From Streptomyces dangxiongensis (GTDB lineage: Bacteria > Actinomycetota > Actinomycetes > Streptomycetales > Streptomycetaceae), in assembly GCF_003675325.1 (NCBI RefSeq), contig NZ_CP033073.1:806001-870000 (forward strand): a stretch of DNA of 64,000 nt, given 5' to 3'. How positions within the stretch are numbered: position 1 is the first letter of the stretch; each line of letters starts with the position of its first letter. The translations under genes and the position numbers were made by a program. Positions 53,504-62,203 of this stretch are shown one piece after another. The notes below the pieces were generated by a model. The model had not been told where the DNA came from, made no database searches, and worked only from the letters and a program-made list of their open reading frames with translations.

Positions 53504-53947
53504 TCAGCGCTCTCCCCCGGCCAGCTCCAGCAGGGCGGCCGCGGCCAGCCGGTAGCCCATCGGGCCGAGGCCGGCCACGACGCCGGAGGCCAGCGGGGCG
53601 ATCACGGACTCGTGCCGGAACCGCTCGCGCGCCCACACGTTGCTGAGGTGGACCTCGATCCAGGGCCGCGGGTAGGCGGCGAGCGCGTCGCGCAGGCTCC
53701 AGCCGGCGATCATCAGCGCACCCGGGTTGACGATGGCGCCGACGGTGTCGGAGTGGTGCCGGTGGATGTCGCGGACCAGGTCGCCCTCCGAGTCGTGCTG
53801 GAGGGAGAGCACCTCCCAGCCCGCGTCGCTCACCTCCGCGGCGACGGCCTTCTCGATGTCGGCGAGGGTGTCGGTGCCGTAGATCTCGGGTTCGCGCCGG
53901 CCCAGGATGCCCAGGTTCGGTCCGTTCAGCAGGAGCAGGGTGTTCAT
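53504..53947 (-). CDS. rifJ: Type II dehydroquinase, aminodehydroquinate dehydratase (RifJ homologue)
   Basis: 147 aa. LLLLNGPNLGILGRREPEIY has the flexible-loop Arg and catalytic Tyr; IVNPGALMIAGWSLRDAL and EVHLSNVWARERFRHESV carry the active-site Asn and His. It dehydrates 5-amino-5-deoxy-3-dehydroquinate to the aminodehydroshikimate step of AHBA synthesis. VWARERF replaces the usual IHAREEF of primary-metabolism enzymes, fitting a specialised copy. Its start overlaps the antiporter stop by 4 nt. Confidence 0.88.
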   Translation of the reverse strand: MNTLLLLNGPNLGILGRREPEIYGTDTLADIEKAVAAEVSDAGWEVLSLQHDSEGDLVRDIHRHHSDTVGAIVNPGALMIAGWSLRDALAAYPRPWIEVHLSNVWARERFRHESVIAPLASGVVAGLGPMGYRLAAAALLELAGGER

Positions 53948-55323
53948 GGGGTCACCTCACTGTTGGGCGCGTCGCTGTGCGGCGCGCCGGGCCGGCCGGA
54001 GCCGTGCGGCGGCCGGGGGCCGTCCGCGTCCCGGTCCGCGAGGACGAGTCCGGCCTCGGCGAGCTTCTCGGCGCGGTCCATGGCGACCCGGAGGATGGGC
54101 GGTGCCATCACCGAGGTCACGATCGCGACGAGGACGATGATGGTGTACGAGTCGGTGTCCAGGACGCCCAGGCGCAGGCCGGTCATCGCCACGACGACCT
54201 CGACCACGCCGCGGGCGTTCATGCCGGCGCCGAGGGCGAGCGCCTCCCAGCGGTTGAGGCGGCTGAGCCGGGCGCCGAGGAAGGCACCGGCGAACTTGCC
54301 GAGGACGGCGACGGCCAGTACGGCGCAGGCGGCGGCGAGGACGTCCGGGTGGCGCAGGCCGGTGAGGTCCATCCGCAGCCCGGCGGTGGCGAAGAACAGC
54401 GGGGCGAGGAAGGCCAGCACAGTGGTCTTCAGCGGTTCCAGCTTCTCCCGGTCCAGGTCCTTGCTGGTGCCGACCAGCACACCGCAGACGAAGGCGCCGA
54501 AGATCGCCTCGAGCTTCATGGCCTGGGTGGCCGCGGCACCGAGGACGACCAGGATCACGACCGTCATGACGGTGGGCCCGGGGCCCTGGGCGCGCCCCGC
54601 CCGGCGCAGCACGGCACCCACCAGCGGGCGGCCGATCAGCACGGCGAACAGCACGACGCCGACCGGGTAGAGCACGGAGGTCGTCACGACTCCCGCGGTC
54701 AGTCCGGCGGTGGCCATCGCGGAGACCACGGAGAGCAGGAACCAGCCGACGATGTCGTCCACGACGCCGGCGGACAGGATCAACTGGCCGATGTCGCGGT
54801 GCAGCAGCTTCATGTCGAACAGCGTCTTGGCGATCACCGGGATGGCGGTGACGCACATCGCCACGCCGAGGAAGAGCGCGAAGACCGGGGAGTCGACGCC
54901 GGCCGGCATGAGGACACCGCGCAGCGCGAAGCCGGTGGCGATGCCGAGTCCGAGCGGCAGCAGGAGTCCGGCGACGCTGACCCGGACGGCGGTGGCCCCC
55001 CGCTTGCGGACCAGGCCGAAGTTCAGCTCGGCGCCGGTGACTCCGACGAGGAGGAGCACGCCGAGCTGCCCGGTCGCGTCCAGCAGGTGCATCGGCTCGG
55101 GCTGGCGGGGCAGCAGCCAGTCGGAGAAGGCGGGCAGCAGATGGTGCAGCACGGACGGGCCGAGGAGCATGCCGGCGCACAGCTCACCCACGACCGCGGG
55201 CATGCGCAGCCGTTCGGCGAGCCGGCCCAGGACGAACGCGAACAGCAGCAGGAAGGCGAGTTGGAGGAGGAAGACCAGGAGTGCGTGCGGGGCCATGGTG
55301 GGCACCGGGTTGGCGAGCGTCAC
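53944..55323 (-). CDS. Na+/H+ antiporter (CPA2/KefB family)
   Basis: I chose GTG 55323 (GAGGGAA upstream); an earlier start is less likely. The 459-aa protein has about 12 membrane helices, with CPA2 marks VVGELCAGMLLGPSVLHHLL, VGVTGAELNFGLVRKRG, FALFLGVAMCVTAIPVIAKT and AGMNARGVVEVVVAMTGLR. It is translationally coupled to the rifJ homologue, so it belongs to the cluster. It may help export the product or adjust ion or pH balance for resistance. Confidence 0.88.
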   Translation of the reverse strand: MTLANPVPTMAPHALLVFLLQLAFLLLFAFVLGRLAERLRMPAVVGELCAGMLLGPSVLHHLLPAFSDWLLPRQPEPMHLLDATGQLGVLLLVGVTGAELNFGLVRKRGATAVRVSVAGLLLPLGLGIATGFALRGVLMPAGVDSPVFALFLGVAMCVTAIPVIAKTLFDMKLLHRDIGQLILSAGVVDDIVGWFLLSVVSAMATAGLTAGVVTTSVLYPVGVVLFAVLIGRPLVGAVLRRAGRAQGPGPTVMTVVILVVLGAAATQAMKLEAIFGAFVCGVLVGTSKDLDREKLEPLKTTVLAFLAPLFFATAGLRMDLTGLRHPDVLAAACAVLAVAVLGKFAGAFLGARLSRLNRWEALALGAGMNARGVVEVVVAMTGLRLGVLDTDSYTIIVLVAIVTSVMAPPILRVAMDRAEKLAEAGLVLADRDADGPRPPHGSGRPGAPHSDAPNSEVTP

Positions 55324-55357
55324 GGGCGTTTTCCCTCGTCGGCAGGGGCGGTGGGGA

Positions 55358-56131
55358 TCAGTGAGCGGTGTCGGCACCCCGTCCGCTCAGGTTGCGGGTC
55401 AGGAGCGTGAGAACCTCGGCGCTCCGCTCGACGTGGAAGAAGTGGCCGCCGGAGAAGACATGCAGGTCGGTCGGGCCGGTGGTGTGCTCCTCCCAGGCGC
55501 GTGCCTCGTCGAGCGTCGTCCTGGGGTCGCTGTCGCCGGTGAGGACGGTCACCGGGCAGTCGAGCAGCCGGCCCGGTTCGTGCCGGTAGCGTTCGATGGC
55601 GGTGTAGTCGCTGCGGATCGCCGGGAGGAACATCGCCAGCACCTCGGGGTCGGCCAGGATCGCCTGGTTCGGGCCGCTGAGGGCGCGCAGTTCCGCCAGC
55701 ACCTCCTCGTCGCCGGCCATGTGCACGTGCTCGTCGCGGTAGCGGGAGGGGGCGCGCCGGCCGGAGGCGAACAACCGTACCGGGGAGGGCAGTCGGGCGT
55801 CCCGCATGCGCAGCGCGACCTCGTAGGCGAGCACCGCGCCCATGCTGTGCCCGAACAGGGCGAGCGGCCGGTCGTCCAGGTGGCGCAGCGCCGCGAAGAT
55901 CTGGTCGGCGTACTCGGGGATGTTGTCGATGCCGGGTTCCTGCCGACGCGTCTGCCGGCCCGGGTACTGGACGGCCAGGACCTCCACCGCGGGGGCGAGG
56001 GCCGTGGCGACGGGGAAGAAGAAGCTCGCCGAGCCGCCGGCGTGCGGCAGGCAGACGAGGCGTACCGCGCTGTCCGGCGAGGGGCGGAAGACGCTGATCC
56101 ACTTCTCGAACTGCACGGTTGCTCCAGGCAT
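55358..56131 (-). CDS. Type II thioesterase (RifR-like)
   Basis: 257 aa from ATG 56131. RLVCLPHAGGSASFFFPVAT, VQYPGRQTRRQEP, nucleophile FGHSMGAVLAYEVALRM, Asp in LTGDSDPRTTLDEA and His in FSGGHFFHVE are standard for type II thioesterases. They clear blocked acyl groups from modular polyketide synthases. A RifZ-type box lies 82 nt upstream. The gap to the antiporter is 34 nt, so TE, antiporter, rifJ homologue and hydrolase may form one operon. Confidence 0.9.
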   Translation of the reverse strand: MPGATVQFEKWISVFRPSPDSAVRLVCLPHAGGSASFFFPVATALAPAVEVLAVQYPGRQTRRQEPGIDNIPEYADQIFAALRHLDDRPLALFGHSMGAVLAYEVALRMRDARLPSPVRLFASGRRAPSRYRDEHVHMAGDEEVLAELRALSGPNQAILADPEVLAMFLPAIRSDYTAIERYRHEPGRLLDCPVTVLTGDSDPRTTLDEARAWEEHTTGPTDLHVFSGGHFFHVERSAEVLTLLTRNLSGRGADTAH

Positions 56132-56184
56132 GCCGAAGGGCTCGCTTTCACGTCGGGGACCAGCGTCCGGGCGGGACGTGCGGC

Positions 56185-56230
56185 AGCGTAGGCCGGGGCG
56201 GGCCGGGGCCGGTATCCCTCAACCTGATAG
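56185..56230 (-). promoter_or_regulatory. RifZ-type LAL regulator box with -10 upstream of the thioesterase operon
   Basis: Read leftward, CTATC-AGGTTGAG-GGATA (56230-56213) is followed after exactly 22 nt by TACGCT (56190-56185). The site matches the CTACC-N8-GGATG pattern remembered for RifZ of the rifamycin cluster at 8 of 10 positions. The copy upstream of the AHBA synthase gene has the same 22-nt spacing. Confidence 0.7.
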
Positions 56231-56329
56231 CCCGAGGCGGATTCCGGCCGGTGCCGGCCGCCCGGACCGTACGCTCGCCACGAGTCACCCGAGCAGGCCC
56301 GTCAGCCAGGCAGCACCGAGGGGGTTTCC

Positions 56330-58066
56330 ATGTCCGATGCGTCACCGTCCGGGGCGTCACCGCACGAGGCGTCACCGCGCGACGCGTCACGGCCCGTCGT
56401 GTCACCGAACGACGCCGCGGCGGTCGGTGGTTCACCGGGGGGCGGGCCGGGGACGGACGTGGTGGTCGTCGGGTACGGGCCCGTCGGCTCGGTGCTGTCC
56501 CTGCTGCTGGCGCGGCGCGGCTGGCGGGTGACGGTCCTCGAACGCCGGCGCCGGCCGTACACGCTGCCCCGGGCGACGAGCTTCGACGGCGAGACCGCAC
56601 GGCTGCTGGCCGGCACCGGCATCGGCGGTGAACTGGGCCGGATCACCGAGCCGGGCACCGGGTACCAGTGGCGCACGGCGGACGGGAAGCCGCTGCTGGA
56701 CATCGAGTTCAGCACGCGAGGCCCGTACGGCTGGCCGGACGCCAACACCATGCACCAGCCCGCCCTGGAGGAACTGCTCACCGCCCGCGCCGGACAACTG
56801 CCGGGCATCACGGTGCTGCGCGGCCGGCAGGTGGTGGACATCGCCGACTCCCCGGCGGGGGTGACGGTGACCGCCGAGGACGAGGACGGGACGGCCGAGA
56901 CGTTCCCCGCGGGGTGGGTGGTCGGCTGCGACGGCGCCAACAGCTTCGTCCGCGACCGGATGGGCGTGTCCGTCACCGACCTCGGCTTCTCCTACGAGTG
57001 GCTGCTGTGCGATGTGGAACTGCGTGAGCCACGGGAGTTCGTGCCGACCAACGTGCAGATCTGCGATCCGGCCCGGCCCACCACACTGGTCGGGAGCGGG
57101 CCGGGGCACCGGCGCTGGGAGTTCATGCGGCTGCCGGGCGAGCGGGCGGCCGACCTGAACCGGGAGGAGACCGCGTGGCGGCTGCTGGCGCCGTTCGGGG
57201 TCACTCCGCGGACCGCGCGGCTGCTGCGCAGCACCACGTACATCTTCCAGGCGCGGTGGGCCGACACCTGGCGGAAGGGGCATGTGCTGCTGGCCGGGGA
57301 CGCGGCGCATCTGATGCCGCCGTTCGCGGGGCAGGGCATGTGCTCGGGGGTACGGGACGTGGTCAACCTGGCCTGGCGGCTGGACCTGGTGCTGCGCGGG
57401 ACCTCCCCGGAGTCCCTCCTCGACACCTACACCGAGGAACGCCGGACGCAGGTCCGCGAGTCCATCCTGGCGTCGGTGCAGCTAGGGCGGCTGATCTGTG
57501 TGACGGACACGGCTGCCGCGGCGGAGCGCGACGCGACGGTGCTGGCGAACCGGCGCGGGCGGGGGCCGGGCCGGCCGGATCCGGCGCGGCCGATCACCTG
57601 CGGTCTGCTGCACCGCCCGGCGGGCGCCGGCGCGGAGAGCCGCGTGCCCCCGGCGGGCGAGGTCCTGCCGGACGGCCGGCTGCACCGGCCGGCCGGCGGC
57701 GAGCCGCTGGACGGTGTCGTGGGCGGCGGTTTCGTCCTGCTCACCCGCGCCGGGACGGAGCCGGGCCTCGACCCGGACCGGCTGTCCTTCCTGCGGGACC
57801 TCGGCGCCCCGGTCGTACGGCTGTGGCCGGCGACAGGCCCGTACGACGGAACGGTGAACGGCACGGCCGGTGTCGTGGACGCGGTGGACACCGACGGTGT
57901 GCTGCGCGCCTGGCTCGAACGGTACGGCGCGACCGCGCTGCTGGTCCGCCCCGACTACCACGTCTTCGGCGCGGCGGGCGACCCCGCGGCGGTGACCGCC
58001 CTCGTGGACGACCTGCGCGCCGCCCTGACCACCCCGGCCCGGGCCGTCACGGCGGGGGTGAACTGA
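56330..58066 (+). CDS. FAD-dependent aromatic monooxygenase (Rif-Orf19-like)
   Basis: 578 aa from ATG 56330. VVVVGYGPVGSVLSLLLARR (FAD Rossmann), GCDGANSFVRDRMG (DG motif), VLLAGDAAHLMPPFAGQGM (GD motif) and CSGVRDVVNLAWRLDLVL, then a thioredoxin-like C-terminal domain. The first 40 residues are a repetitive Ser/Pro/Ala leader (SGASPHEASPRDASRP), so a later start is possible. Related enzymes in ansamycin clusters hydroxylate the polyketide and can be needed for naphthalene-ring formation. It is divergent from the thioesterase and shares its promoter region. Confidence 0.87.
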   Translation: MSDASPSGASPHEASPRDASRPVVSPNDAAAVGGSPGGGPGTDVVVVGYGPVGSVLSLLLARRGWRVTVLERRRRPYTLPRATSFDGETARLLAGTGIGGELGRITEPGTGYQWRTADGKPLLDIEFSTRGPYGWPDANTMHQPALEELLTARAGQLPGITVLRGRQVVDIADSPAGVTVTAEDEDGTAETFPAGWVVGCDGANSFVRDRMGVSVTDLGFSYEWLLCDVELREPREFVPTNVQICDPARPTTLVGSGPGHRRWEFMRLPGERAADLNREETAWRLLAPFGVTPRTARLLRSTTYIFQARWADTWRKGHVLLAGDAAHLMPPFAGQGMCSGVRDVVNLAWRLDLVLRGTSPESLLDTYTEERRTQVRESILASVQLGRLICVTDTAAAAERDATVLANRRGRGPGRPDPARPITCGLLHRPAGAGAESRVPPAGEVLPDGRLHRPAGGEPLDGVVGGGFVLLTRAGTEPGLDPDRLSFLRDLGAPVVRLWPATGPYDGTVNGTAGVVDAVDTDGVLRAWLERYGATALLVRPDYHVFGAAGDPAAVTALVDDLRAALTTPARAVTAGVN

Positions 58067-58159
58067 CCGGGACGGGCCGGCGGGGCGTCGGCACGACGCC
58101 CCGCCCTCGGGGCGGGGCGAGCCGGCGTCGCGCGACGAGGGCGCGGGACGGCCGGCGGG

Positions 58160-59086
58160 TCATAGCTGACGGGCGAGGAGCAGTGCGCCGCGCAGAGAGG
58201 ACAGGCCGCCCAGGCGGGCCGGGGTGAGGGGTGGCGTGGGGTGGCCGGGGCGGTCCAAGGCCGTCAGGTGGGTGGCGACCGTGTCGAGCAGGGCGGGGAT
58301 GCCCGCGGCGAAGCCGCCGCCCAGCAGGGCGCGTTCGGGGTGGACGAGTTCGCCGACGCCGGCGATGGCCGTGGCGAGGGCGCGGGCCGTCCGGTCCAGG
58401 GCGGCCTCGGCCCAGGGCAGGTGGTCGCGCAGGCCGTCCCGCAGGGCGTCGAAGGTGACGGGCGCGCCGCGCAGCCGGGCGGCGTGGGCGAGGGTGGCCG
58501 GTCCGGAGGCGGTTGCCTGGAGGCAGCCCCGGCGTCCGCAGACGCACCCGGGGCCGTCCTGGTCGACGACGAGGTGGCCGATCTCGAAGGAGCCCCGGCC
58601 GGGCCCGGGGCACAGGGTGCCGTTGAGCACGAGTCCGCCGCCGACGCCGGTGCCGACGCCGACGTAGAGCAGGTGGGGGCAGCCGGCGGCATCCGCTTCG
58701 GCGAGGGCGCCGAGGTCGCCGTCGTCCGCCCAGGCGACGGCCGCCCCGGGGAACAGCTTCCGCAGCGCCGGGCCCAGGGCGAGGCCGGTCCAAGCCGGGC
58801 GGCTGGGCCAGGCGGTGATCCGTTCGCCGGGGCCGACGGTGGCCGGCACGGCCACGCCGACGACCCGTACGTCCGTGAGGGCGGGCAACCCCTCTATGTG
58901 TGCGGCGAGTTCGGCCAGGTCCCGGTCGGCGTCGCGGTGCGGCCCCCAGGTAAAGGTGGACTCCTCGACGCGTCCGTCATCGGTCTCGGCCCGGAAGGCG
59001 ACCTTGGTGCCGCCGATGTCGACGCCGAGCCGGCCCGGCGCCGGCCCGGCGCCGGGCCGCTGATCCGCAGGAGCGCGCACGGTCAT
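58160..59086 (-). CDS. rifN: ROK-family kinase, kanosamine 6-kinase-like (RifN homologue)
   Basis: 308 aa from ATG 59086, overlapping the phosphatase stop (ATGA). LGVDIGGTKVAFRAE (phosphate 1), GVGTGVGGGLVLNG and the zinc motif CVCGRRGCLQATASG, then GELVHPERALLGGGF, are ROK hallmarks. RifN phosphorylates kanosamine at C6, supplying the aminosugar phosphate for AHBA. It is the last gene of the rifK-L-M-N-like operon. Confidence 0.9.
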   Translation of the reverse strand: MTVRAPADQRPGAGPAPGRLGVDIGGTKVAFRAETDDGRVEESTFTWGPHRDADRDLAELAAHIEGLPALTDVRVVGVAVPATVGPGERITAWPSRPAWTGLALGPALRKLFPGAAVAWADDGDLGALAEADAAGCPHLLYVGVGTGVGGGLVLNGTLCPGPGRGSFEIGHLVVDQDGPGCVCGRRGCLQATASGPATLAHAARLRGAPVTFDALRDGLRDHLPWAEAALDRTARALATAIAGVGELVHPERALLGGGFAAGIPALLDTVATHLTALDRPGHPTPPLTPARLGGLSSLRGALLLARQL

Positions 59087-59779
59087 TCGCCCGGCACGGC
59101 GGGGCACAGGGCGAGCAGGTCCAGGGGGCGGCGCAGGACCGCGTCGGGTCCGGCGGCGAGCAGTTCCGCCTCGTCGGGGCCGACCCACAGGGCGGCGGCG
59201 GAGGCGACACCGGCGTCGCGGGCGCTGGCCAGGTCGGTGGGCGCGTCACCGACCATGATGGCCTGCTCGGGCGGCACGTCCAGCAGTTCCAGGGCGCGTC
59301 GCACGATGTCCGGTGCCGGCTTGGGCCGGGCCACCTCGTCGGAGCCGATGACGTGCGCGAAGAACGGCAGCAGGCCGAGGCCGTCGAGGAGGGAGCGGGC
59401 ACGGTCGCCGCTCTTGCCGGTGGCCACGGCCAGCCGCAGGCCGCGTACCCGCAGCGTGAGCAGGAGTTCGACGACGCCGTCGAAGACCTCGACGCGGTGG
59501 GCGAGCCGGTAGCTCTCGCGGACGAAGGGCTCCTCCATCTCGGGGAGGCAGCCCCATGATCCGCATGATGTCGGGGAAATAGCGCCCCTGGTGGCGCACA
59601 TACTCCTCGAACGGGGCCGGGCCGTCGCCGACGGCCTCCGCGTAGGCGACCGCGAACGCCTCCCGCATGACCGGGAAGCTGTCCACGATCACCCCGTCGA
59701 GGTCGAAGACGACCGCCGTCCGGAGTGCCGTGAGGAGGCCGGCCGTGGCGATGGGCCGGTCGGTCGAGGGGACTGTCAT
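59083..59779 (-). pseudogene. rifM: HAD-family phosphatase (RifM homologue) with a one-base insertion
   Basis: From ATG 59779 the frame encodes VVFDLDGVIVDSFPVMREAF (DxD motif), FEEYVRHQGRYFPDIMRIMG and LP. It then shifts at a C4 run (59542-59545, read as CCCC on the minus strand), and the rest follows in the next frame: EMEEPFVRESYRLAHRVEVF, ATGKSGDRARSLLDGLG, DEVARPKPAPDIVRRAL and MVGDAPTDLASARDAGV. Three C's in place of four would restore GLPPEMEEPF and a normal 231-aa RifM-like protein. RifM is needed for AHBA supply. This is either a true null allele or a sequence error. Confidence 0.9.
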
Positions 59780-59786
59780 GGGGTCC

Positions 59787-60881
59787 TCATCTGCTCGTGG
59801 TCTGCTGGTACGCGGGCTCGCTCGGCCCGTCGCGGCCGGCCCGCGCGGAGGCGTAGAGACGCTCCACGAGCCGTACGGTGGTCCGTGCCTCGGCGACGGC
59901 CCGGCCCCGGCCGGCCGGGTCGGCGAGGAGGGCCGGGACGCCGTCAAGCTGCCGCGTGTACTCGGCGCCGACGGGTTCGGCGGGCACCGGCAGCCGGCGG
60001 GTGGTGCCCTCGCGGGTGAGGGTCAGGACGGACTCGGGCTGCCGGTTGGGGCTGAAACCGAAGGTGCAGCGCAGTTCGGCGGTGCCGGCGCTGCCCTCGA
60101 CGCGGACGAGGGTGAGGTCCCGCGCCTCGTGCGAGGCCCAACTGGCGTGCAGCGATACGGAGATGCCGTCCTCGCGGAGCAGGAGTCCGCGGGCGGTGTC
60201 CTCGACGTCGCCGCTGGGGGCGGTGACGGGCTGTTCCCGGCGCCAGGCGGCGGAGAACTCACCGGTGTCGAGGAAGTCGTCCGAGGTGGCGCCGACGGCC
60301 TGGCGGACCGGGGACGGGCCGAGCAGGGCGGTCAGGGTGTCCACGAGATGCCAGCCGAGGTCGACGAGGGCGCCCCCGCCGGCCTCGCTGCGCCGGGTGA
60401 ACCAGCCGCCCGCGCGCGGTACGCCACGGGCCCGTACCCAGGCCAGGTCGACATGCCGGATCCGCCCCAGTCCGGGCAGCAGTGCGCCCAGTTCGCGTAC
60501 GTCGGCGCGGTGCCGGGCGGCGCTGCCAGCCAGCAGGGTGCCGCCGTCGCGCTCGGCCTCGGCCAGGACGTCGGCCTCGGCGCTGGACAGGCACACCGGC
60601 TTCTCCAGGAAGACGGACACGCCCCGGCGGAGCAGCCCGGCGGCGACCGTGGTGTGCAGGTGGTTGGGTACGGCGACGACGGCGAGGTCGACGGACCGGG
60701 CGTCGAGCGCGTCCGGGCCGGCGTGGGCGGGCGTGCCCGTCGCCGCGCCGACGGCCGCCCGCGCGGCGGGGTCGGGATCGGCCACGGCGACCAGCTCGAA
60801 GTCCGGGTGGGACCGCAGCCGGGGCAGCCACAGCTCACGCCCCGCCCAGCCGAGCCCCACCACGGCGGCCCGCACGCTCAT
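59787..60881 (-). CDS. rifL: GFO/IDH/MocA-type oxidoreductase (RifL homologue)
   Basis: 364 aa from ATG 60881, overlapping the rifK homologue stop by 4 nt. AAVVGLGWAGRELWLPRLRS (NAD fold), VVAVPNHLHTTVAAGLL and VFLEKPVCLSSAEADVL (catalytic EKP), then GGGALVDLGWHLVDTL are typical. RifL with RifK makes the 3-oxo sugar nucleotide and UDP-kanosamine for AHBA nitrogen. Confidence 0.9.
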   Translation of the reverse strand: MSVRAAVVGLGWAGRELWLPRLRSHPDFELVAVADPDPAARAAVGAATGTPAHAGPDALDARSVDLAVVAVPNHLHTTVAAGLLRRGVSVFLEKPVCLSSAEADVLAEAERDGGTLLAGSAARHRADVRELGALLPGLGRIRHVDLAWVRARGVPRAGGWFTRRSEAGGGALVDLGWHLVDTLTALLGPSPVRQAVGATSDDFLDTGEFSAAWRREQPVTAPSGDVEDTARGLLLREDGISVSLHASWASHEARDLTLVRVEGSAGTAELRCTFGFSPNRQPESVLTLTREGTTRRLPVPAEPVGAEYTRQLDGVPALLADPAGRGRAVAEARTTVRLVERLYASARAGRDGPSEPAYQQTTSR

Positions 60882-62035
60882 ACGGCAGCCACGGCGTCCG
60901 CGACGATCTCGGCCGTGAGCTCCAGGTCGGGTTCGTCGGCGAGGAGCACCCGGTGGTGCAGCCAGACGCAGTCACTGCTGATGGCCTCGGTGTGCGGGCA
61001 GCGCTCGGCGATCTGCTCGACGCTCTCGTCGGGGGCGCCGGTCTCCCAGAAGGCGTCGGTGCGGTAGATGGCGCGGAACGCGGCGAAGGCGGGCAGCCCG
61101 GCGTCCACCAGCCGGTCGACGAGGGCGTTGCGGTCCTCCTCGGAGATGCCGGGGACCCGGAACATCGCCATGTAGTGCGTGTTCTGGTCGGCGCGGACAT
61201 CGCTGCCCTGCGGTACGACGCCGTCGACCGCGCCGAGCAGCCGGGACAGCAGCGCCCAGCGCTTGTCACGCAGTGCGGTCTGGGCGGGCAGGCGGCGTAG
61301 CTGGGCGCGGAGCACGGAGGCGGAGAACTCGTTGAGCCGCATGTTGGTGCCGGCGACCTGGTGCATGTAACGGCGGTCGGTGCGCGGCCGGCCGCAGCTA
61401 TGCCGCAGGAACGCCGCCTCGTACAGGTCGCTCTCGGGGAACAGGACGGCGCCGCCCTCACCGGCGGTCATCAGCTTGCCGTTCTGGAAGGAGAACGCGG
61501 CGACCGAGCCGAGTTCGCCGACGCGCTTGCCCTGCCAGCGCGCGCCCTGGGCGTGGGCCGCGTCCTGGAGGATCGGTACGCCGGTGTCGGCGGAGAGCTT
61601 GCCGAGGGCGTCCATGTCGGCCACCAGGCCGGCCATGTGCACGGGCATGATCGCCCGGGTGCGCGGGGTGATCGCGGCGGCCACCGCGGCGACGTCGATG
61701 TTGTACGTGTCCGGGTCGACGTCGACGGGCACGGCGACCGCGCCGATGCGCTGGGCTGCCTGCGAGGAGGAGATGAAGGTGAAGGCCGGCACGACGACCT
61801 CGGTGCCGGGGCCGACGCCCAGACACTGCAGGGCCAGTTCGAGGGCGTGGGTGCCGTTGGTGACGGCGAGGGCGTGCGGGGAGCCGTGGAATTCGGCGAA
61901 CTCGCGCTCGAAGGACTCGACTTCCTGTCCGCCCATGCGCCACCACTGGCCCTGTTCCAGGGCGCGGATCAGTCCGGTCCGCTCGTCGTCGTACTGGGGC
62001 CACTCGGGGAACCGGGGTGCCGGTCGCGCGTTCAT
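60878..62035 (-). CDS. rifK: 3-amino-5-hydroxybenzoate (AHBA) synthase (RifK homologue)
   Basis: 385 aa from ATG 62035 (GGAGA upstream). A DegT/DnrJ/EryC1-family PLP enzyme: ALAVTNGTHALELALQCLGV, VPAFTFISSSQAAQRIGAV, PILQDAAHAQGARWQGKRVG and the Schiff-base Lys in AFSFQNGKLMTAGEGGAV. The last motif with QNGK is diagnostic of AHBA synthases. The enzyme aromatises aminodehydroshikimate to AHBA and with RifL also transaminates the sugar nucleotide. It is the first gene of the operon with a RifZ-type promoter. Confidence 0.95.
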   Translation of the reverse strand: MNARPAPRFPEWPQYDDERTGLIRALEQGQWWRMGGQEVESFEREFAEFHGSPHALAVTNGTHALELALQCLGVGPGTEVVVPAFTFISSSQAAQRIGAVAVPVDVDPDTYNIDVAAVAAAITPRTRAIMPVHMAGLVADMDALGKLSADTGVPILQDAAHAQGARWQGKRVGELGSVAAFSFQNGKLMTAGEGGAVLFPESDLYEAAFLRHSCGRPRTDRRYMHQVAGTNMRLNEFSASVLRAQLRRLPAQTALRDKRWALLSRLLGAVDGVVPQGSDVRADQNTHYMAMFRVPGISEEDRNALVDRLVDAGLPAFAAFRAIYRTDAFWETGAPDESVEQIAERCPHTEAISSDCVWLHHRVLLADEPDLELTAEIVADAVAAV

Positions 62036-62138
62036 GGTTCTCCAAATCTCCGTCGGGAACGGGCTGCTGGAAGGTGAGCGGGCGAGGCGAGGGGGCGGGG
62101 AGCCGGTCCGGACGGTTCGCGCGGTGCTGGCCGTGCTC

Positions 62139-62184
62139 AGCCTAGGCCCCGGTGTGGGGGCCTTTCCATCCCTCGGTCTGGTAG
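62139..62184 (-). promoter_or_regulatory. RifZ-type box and -10 upstream of the AHBA synthase operon
   Basis: Read leftward, CTACC-AGACCGAG-GGATG (62184-62167) is a perfect CTACC-N8-GGATG box. Exactly 22 nt later comes TAGGCT (62144-62139), the likely -10. A small hairpin GGCCCC...GGGGCC (62145-62162) lies between. Confidence 0.75.
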
Positions 62185-62203
62185 TCGGCCGGTGGGGGGA
62201 CGG

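Noticed and set aside
53504..53947. Primary-metabolism shikimate-pathway dehydroquinase
   Set aside because: Coupling to cluster genes and the altered VWARERF segment favour the AHBA-pathway copy.
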